From positions 1 to 16,986 of the forward strand of contig JAHFBD010000019.1 in assembly GCA_023250175.1 (NCBI GenBank): a stretch of DNA of 16,986 nt, given 5' to 3'. A program made the translations under genes and the position numbers. Below, in pieces: positions 13,775 to 16,986 of this stretch. The notes under the pieces were generated by a model. It was not told the origin of the DNA and did no database searches. It saw only the letters and a list, made by a program, of their open reading frames with translations. The DNA is from Candidatus Melainabacteria bacterium (lineage in GTDB: Bacteria; Cyanobacteriota; Vampirovibrionia; 2-02-FULL-35-15). Numbering within the stretch: position 1 is the stretch's first letter; the number at the start of each line of letters is the position of its first letter.

Positions 13775-14440
13775 TTAAGGATTCCATTTTTTAATGGCAG
13801 GTTTAATTGTTAGTAATGAACCTTCTATCCCAGGGACCCCCCCTTTTAGAAGTAAAATATTTTTCTCTTTATCATATTCAACTACTTGTAAATTTCTTAC
13901 GGTTATTTGTTCATTACCCATACGAGAAGGCATCTTCTTACCTGGTAGTACACGTCCAGGATAAGTATGTGCACCGATTGAACCGGGTTGTCGATATGAT
14001 TTAGAACCATGAGATTTTGGTCCACGTTTTTTTTGATAAAGCTTAACCATTCCTTGAAACCCTTTTCCAATAGATATTCCACTTACATCTACGTATTCTT
14101 GGGGTATTAATATGGTTGATGCATCAATAGCTTCGCCAACTTTGTATTTATCTAACTCTTCAGGTTTTACTCTAAATTCTTTTAAAGATGAAAGATTTGG
14201 AAGACTGTTCTTTTTTAGATGTCCTAATTGTCCTTTAGTTAGGTGCTTGTCTTTTTTTATCTTTGAACCTATTTGAACAGCTGAATATCCATGCTTAGAA
14301 CTTGTTTTAATATCAGTAACAATGTTTTCAGTTAACTCCATCACAGTAACAGAAACAGCATCACCATCGTTATTAAAATACTCGGTCATTCCTAGCTTTT
14401 TGGCTAGAACTTCTGGTCTAAATCTTAATGGCTTTGTCAT
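13775..14440 (-). CDS. rplC: 50S ribosomal protein L3
   Basis: L3 is one of the two proteins that start large-subunit assembly and its extension approaches the peptidyl-transferase centre. The 221-residue protein has the N-terminal VLAKKLGMTEYFN, the middle VDVSGISIGKGFQGMVK, the loop HGSKSYRQPGSIGAHTYPGRV, and KMPSRMGNEQITVRNLQVV, all diagnostic. A run of seven G (C at 13837-13843 on the plus strand) encodes part of GGVPG near the C-terminus and is in frame. It follows rpsJ in normal order, but rplD does not follow; add does. The leader is A/T-rich with no Shine-Dalgarno sequence. Confidence 0.97.
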   Translation of the reverse strand: MTKPLRFRPEVLAKKLGMTEYFNNDGDAVSVTVMELTENIVTDIKTSSKHGYSAVQIGSKIKKDKHLTKGQLGHLKKNSLPNLSSLKEFRVKPEELDKYKVGEAIDASTILIPQEYVDVSGISIGKGFQGMVKLYQKKRGPKSHGSKSYRQPGSIGAHTYPGRVLPGKKMPSRMGNEQITVRNLQVVEYDKEKNILLLKGGVPGIEGSLLTIKPAIKKWNP

Positions 14441-14572
14441 AGTTTTATTAGATAAATATTGAATTAATCAGAGTATTTAGAATAGCATATAAGTGCTGGT
14501 AATACTAAATTATAAGTTAATTGAAAAAATGTATATCTCATATTATTTTGAGCTACTATTATTTAAATTAGT
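14441..14572 (-). promoter_or_regulatory. rpsJ-rplC spacer with possible internal promoter
   Basis: The 132-bp gap between rpsJ and rplC is long for this operon. On the minus strand it contains a perfect TATAAT (14514-14509), about 69 bases before the rplC ATG, but the hexamer at the -35 position is poor. In such AT-rich DNA this may be chance. No terminator-like stem is visible. Confidence 0.25.
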
Positions 14573-14905
14573 TTATAGCTTTAATTCAATATCTACACCA
14601 GCAGGTAAATCTAACCTGGTTAATGCATCTGTTGTTTCATTTGTAGGATTTTCAATATCAATAAGCCTTTTGTGAACTCTTATTTCAAAGTGTTCTCTGG
14701 ACTTTTTATCTACGTGTGGTGATCTATTTACACAATATAAGTGACGATCTGTTGGTAAATAAATTGGTCCTGTTATTGATGCCCCTGTTCTAACTGCAGA
14801 ATCTACAATTTGATCACAAGAGGTATCTAAAGCTCGGTGATCATAGCCTTTTAAGCGAATTCTAATTCTGTTTTTTAATGATTGTTGTTGCTGTTGTTTT
14901 GCCAT
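14573..14905 (-). CDS. rpsJ: 30S ribosomal protein S10
   Basis: S10 (NusE) is part of the 30S head and also of the NusB/NusE antitermination complex. The 110-residue protein has IRIRLKGYDHRALD, VRTGASITGPIYLPT, HLYCVNRSPHVDKKSREHFEIR spread over about residues 55-77, and a C-terminal DALTRLDLPAGVDIELKL, all standard. The N-terminus carries a short glutamine run (QQQQQ) and is slightly long. It lies between tuf and rplC, as in many bacteria. It has no Shine-Dalgarno sequence; instead a perfect hairpin ends 14 bases before the ATG. Confidence 0.97.
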   Translation of the reverse strand: MAKQQQQQSLKNRIRIRLKGYDHRALDTSCDQIVDSAVRTGASITGPIYLPTDRHLYCVNRSPHVDKKSREHFEIRVHKRLIDIENPTNETTDALTRLDLPAGVDIELKL

Positions 14906-14919
14906 ATTTGTTTTATATT

Positions 14920-14946
14920 CAGGATGCAGTTTTTTACTGCATCCTG
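14920..14946 (-). promoter_or_regulatory. Perfect 11-bp hairpin between tuf and rpsJ
   Basis: An inverted repeat with arms at 14920-14930 and 14936-14946 (CAGGATGCAGT and its complement) and a 5-nt loop forms a perfect 11-bp stem. On the transcribed minus strand the loop is AAAAA and the stem is not followed by a U-run, so it is not a classical terminator for tuf. On the plus strand a T-run follows after a few bases, but no gene reads into it. The 5' arm includes AGGATG, so a start codon and a ribosome binding site lie in or beside the stem. Possible roles are processing site, transcript stabiliser for tuf, or translational control of rpsJ. Confidence 0.6.
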
Positions 14947-14956
14947 TCCTTTTTTA

Positions 14957-16171
14957 CTAAGTTAAGATCTTGCTTACAACTCCGGCGCCGACTGTTCTTC
15001 CACCTTCTCTGATTGCAAATCTCATCCCTTCTTCAATAGCTACTGGTTGTATGAGTTCTACTTCCATAGCAATGTTATCTCCTGGCATAACCATTTCTAC
15101 ACCAGTTGGGAGTTTGACAGAACCAGTAACGTCAGTTGTTCTTACATAAAATTGAGGTCTGTATCCTGGGAAAAAAGGAGTATGTCTTCCACCCTCTTCC
15201 TTCGTAAGTATATAAACCTCTGCATTGAATTTTGTGTGTGGTTTGATAGAGCCGGGTTTGGCTAATACTTGCCCACGTTCTATACCATCTTTATCAACAC
15301 CTCTTAACAAAACTCCTGCATTATCACCGGCTTGAATTTCATCTAGTAATTTTCTAAACATTTCAAGTCCTGTTGCAATTGTTTTTGTTGTGTCTTTTAT
15401 TCCTACAATTTCTACCTCTTCTTGAACTTTTAACTTGCCTCTTTCAACACGACCTGTTGCAACTGTTCCACGACCGGTAATAGAGAATACATCTTCTACT
15501 GCCATTAGGAATGGCTTGTCAACATCTCTAACAGGTGTAGGAATACTCTTGTCTACGATATCCATTAATTCGTGAATGCAGTCTACATCAGGACTTTCAC
15601 CACGTTTTGTGTTTGGGTTTTTTACTAATGCTTCCATAGCTTTTAAGGCAGAGCCTTTTACTATAGGAATTGCAGTACCGTCAAAACCATACTTTGTTAA
15701 GAGCTCTCTTGTTTCAACTTCAACAAGCTCAATCAATTCTTTGTCATCAACCATATCAACTTTATTTAAAAATACAACAATATGAGGAACCCCAACCTGA
15801 CGAGCTAATAGTATATGTTCTCTTGTTTGAGGCATAGGACCATCAGCTGCAGATATTACAAGAATTGCACCGTCCATTTGAGCTGCACCGGTAATCATGT
15901 TTTTTATATAGTCAGCATGTCCAGGACAATCTACGTGAGCATAATGTCGATTTTTTGTTTCATATTCAACGTGCGCTGTGTTAATTGTAATACCACGTGC
16001 TTTTTCTTCTGGAGCGGAATCAATTTCATCATATTTTTTTGCTTGTGCTTGTCCTTCAGCAGCTAGTGTCATAGTAATTGATGCGGTTAATGTAGTCTTT
16101 CCATGATCTACGTGTCCGATTGTACCTATGTTTACATTGGGTTTTGTTCTTTCAAACTTTTGCCTTGCCAT
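14957..16171 (-). CDS. tuf: Translation elongation factor Tu
   Basis: EF-Tu carries aminoacyl-tRNA to the ribosome as a GTP complex. The 404-residue protein has all G-domain motifs: GHVDHGKT (19-26), RGIT (59-62), DCPGH (81-85) with the catalytic His85, NKVD (136-139) and GSA. Domain 2 (SITGRGTVATGRVERG) and domain 3 (GGRHTPFFPGYRPQFYVRTT, then EGMRFAIREGGRTVGAGVV) are complete. The length includes the NPNTKRGE insertion shared with many bacteria. A strong AAGGAG lies about 8 nt before the ATG, the clearest in the window. It heads the minus-strand group tuf-rpsJ-rplC-add; fusA, rpsG and rpsL are not next to it. Confidence 0.98.
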   Translation of the reverse strand: MARQKFERTKPNVNIGTIGHVDHGKTTLTASITMTLAAEGQAQAKKYDEIDSAPEEKARGITINTAHVEYETKNRHYAHVDCPGHADYIKNMITGAAQMDGAILVISAADGPMPQTREHILLARQVGVPHIVVFLNKVDMVDDKELIELVEVETRELLTKYGFDGTAIPIVKGSALKAMEALVKNPNTKRGESPDVDCIHELMDIVDKSIPTPVRDVDKPFLMAVEDVFSITGRGTVATGRVERGKLKVQEEVEIVGIKDTTKTIATGLEMFRKLLDEIQAGDNAGVLLRGVDKDGIERGQVLAKPGSIKPHTKFNAEVYILTKEEGGRHTPFFPGYRPQFYVRTTDVTGSVKLPTGVEMVMPGDNIAMEVELIQPVAIEEGMRFAIREGGRTVGAGVVSKILT

Positions 16172-16574
16172 TTTACTTAACTCCTTGTTTTAATTACCTT
16201 TTTGTTTAGTTAATGCTCGTTTGTAAAAATTAAATCGAGCTTTAATATTCTACCGAGAAGTAGGCATACGTGCAATGGCCTTAAACAGATAAGTAATTAT
16301 GTTTATAGAAAAGTATTTGAGTTGTTACCATTACTTTTGAACTTGATATACATTAAGTATTGTTGCTGTTAAAGTCTACAAAACAGTGATTTAACTAGCA
16401 ATAAAGTCTAAAAATAGTAAATTCTAGAAATGTAGATGTTTAAAGGCTCTAAAGCGGATGTGTTCCGTCATAATACTATGTTAAAATAAGCCGTTTGTAG
16501 AAGGACTTTATAGTTTTAACAAATTAGAAAATAAAATTGATTTAGTTTAGTATGTTTGACAAAGTTGCTAGAGT
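16172..16574. other. Divergent intergenic region between tuf and the Omp85 gene
   Basis: This 403-bp AT-rich region contains no gene I can support and must hold promoters for both flanking genes. On the minus strand, TTAACA (16372-16367) and TATATC (16350-16345), 16 bp apart, form a mediocre promoter candidate for tuf with a leader of about 165 nt. In that leader GCTCG (16215-16219) pairs with CGAGC (16236-16240), extended by a few A-T pairs, as a possible stem. I find no convincing promoter for the plus-strand gene. No tRNA or known riboswitch is apparent. Confidence 0.5.
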
Positions 16575-16986
16575 ATGAAAAATAAATATAATAGCCAAAA
16601 TAAAAGGTTGTTTAAAATAATAAACATTTGTTTAGCCTTGTTATTACTAAATGTTTCTTTTTTACCAGCGTATTGCCAGTCAGGGATTTCGAATATAGGC
16701 TTTTTTAATAAGAATAAAAAAGATAAAAGTAATGAAGATGTTAACTATAGTAATGCAACTACGATAAAAGAAGTACTAATTGAAGGAAATCGTCTAATTC
16801 CTGAAGAGCACATATTAAATATTATTGATTCTAAGGCAGGAACAACATTTGATAGAGATATAGTTTTAGGTGATTTGGAGAATCTGGATAAGTCAGGCTA
16901 TTTTGTCCGGGATAGTATTCAGGCTGATCCAGAACAAACAAACGGTGGAATTTTACTAAAGATAAAAATTGAAGAAAATAATCCTA
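16575..16986 (+). CDS. Omp85/BamA-family outer-membrane assembly protein, N-terminal part
   Basis: The frame of 137 codons starts at 16575 and runs off the right edge. Residues 1 to about 35 are a signal peptide: basic start (KNKYNSQNKRLFK), hydrophobic core IINICLALLLLNVSFL, and a likely cleavage site around AYC-QS. A short Lys/Asn-rich linker follows. Residues 64-137 are a POTRA domain: TIKEVLIEGNRLIPEEHI, an AGTTFDRDIVLGDLENLDKSGYF middle, and a closing ILLKIKIEEN strand. POTRA domains lie in the periplasm and feed outer-membrane proteins to the barrel of BamA; related proteins are TamA and plastid Toc75. The beta-barrel lies beyond the window, so BamA is the likeliest but not a proven identity. 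The ribosome binding site is weak. Confidence 0.88.
   Translation, partial: MKNKYNSQNKRLFKIINICLALLLLNVSFLPAYCQSGISNIGFFNKNKKDKSNEDVNYSNATTIKEVLIEGNRLIPEEHILNIIDSKAGTTFDRDIVLGDLENLDKSGYFVRDSIQADPEQTNGGILLKIKIEENNP

Noticed and set aside
13837..13843. Run of seven C as a frameshift in rplC
   Set aside because: The frame stays open across it and the encoded GGVPG matches the normal L3 C-terminal region.
14920..14956. Hairpin as intrinsic terminator of tuf
   Set aside because: On the transcribed minus strand no U-run follows the stem; the T-run is only on the opposite side.
16556..16592. TTGACA (16556-16561) and TATAAT (16587-16592) as a promoter
   Set aside because: Spacing is 25 bp and the TATAAT lies inside the signal-peptide coding region of the Omp85 gene; no later start codon is plausible.
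1..16986. Mobile element, CRISPR array, toxin-antitoxin or defence genes
   Set aside because: No transposase, terminal repeats, spaced repeats or related gene pairs were found on either strand.

Overview
The window is an AT-rich bacterial chromosomal segment dominated by a ribosomal-protein supercluster. The organism is diderm: a heptosyltransferase-like GT9 enzyme, an MlaE-type lipid-transporter permease and the start of an Omp85/BamA-type outer-membrane assembly protein are all present. Several r-proteins (L4, S5, L16) read like the cyanobacterial lineage, and rpmD (L30) is missing between rpsE and rplO, as in Cyanobacteria. The zinc-binding S14 and low GC fit a non-photosynthetic relative (Melainabacteria/Vampirovibrionia type) better than a classical cyanobacterium. 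That placement is inferred from motif memory, not from a tree.

Layout. (1) 1-717, minus: 5' part of a GT9 glycosyltransferase, reading out of the left edge. (2) 718-1105: 388-bp divergent intergenic region with a good sigma70 promoter for the r-protein operon, a short repeat pair and inverted repeats. (3) 1106-12495, plus: one long tightly packed operon, rplD-rplW-rplB-rpsS-rplV-rpsC-rplP-rpmC-rpsQ-rplN-rplX-rplE-[tRNA-Gly(CCC)]-rpsN(type Z)-rpsH-rplF-rplR-rpsE-rplO-secY-mlaE-like. (4) 12524-16171, minus: tuf-rpsJ-rplC-add, convergent with the first operon. (5) 16172-16574: 403-bp divergent region. (6) 16575-end, plus: N-terminus of an Omp85/BamA-like protein.

The main oddity is that the classical S10 operon is cut between rplC and rplD. 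The tuf-rpsJ-rplC head lies at the far end in inverted orientation, so the two parts meet tail to tail with only 28 bp between mlaE and add. Other points of interest are a tRNA gene inside the spc section, a His/Cys-rich tail on L22, a long acidic-then-basic N-terminal extension on S5, an N-terminal extension on L24, an orphan MlaE permease after secY, an adenosine-deaminase homologue with altered substrate-contact residues, and a perfect 11-bp hairpin with a two-codon reading frame just before rpsJ.

Functionally the segment makes ribosomal subunits, delivers aminoacyl-tRNA (EF-Tu), inserts membrane proteins (SecY) and touches envelope biogenesis at both edges. I found no mobile element, CRISPR array or defence system, and nothing that clearly amounts to a new multi-gene system.
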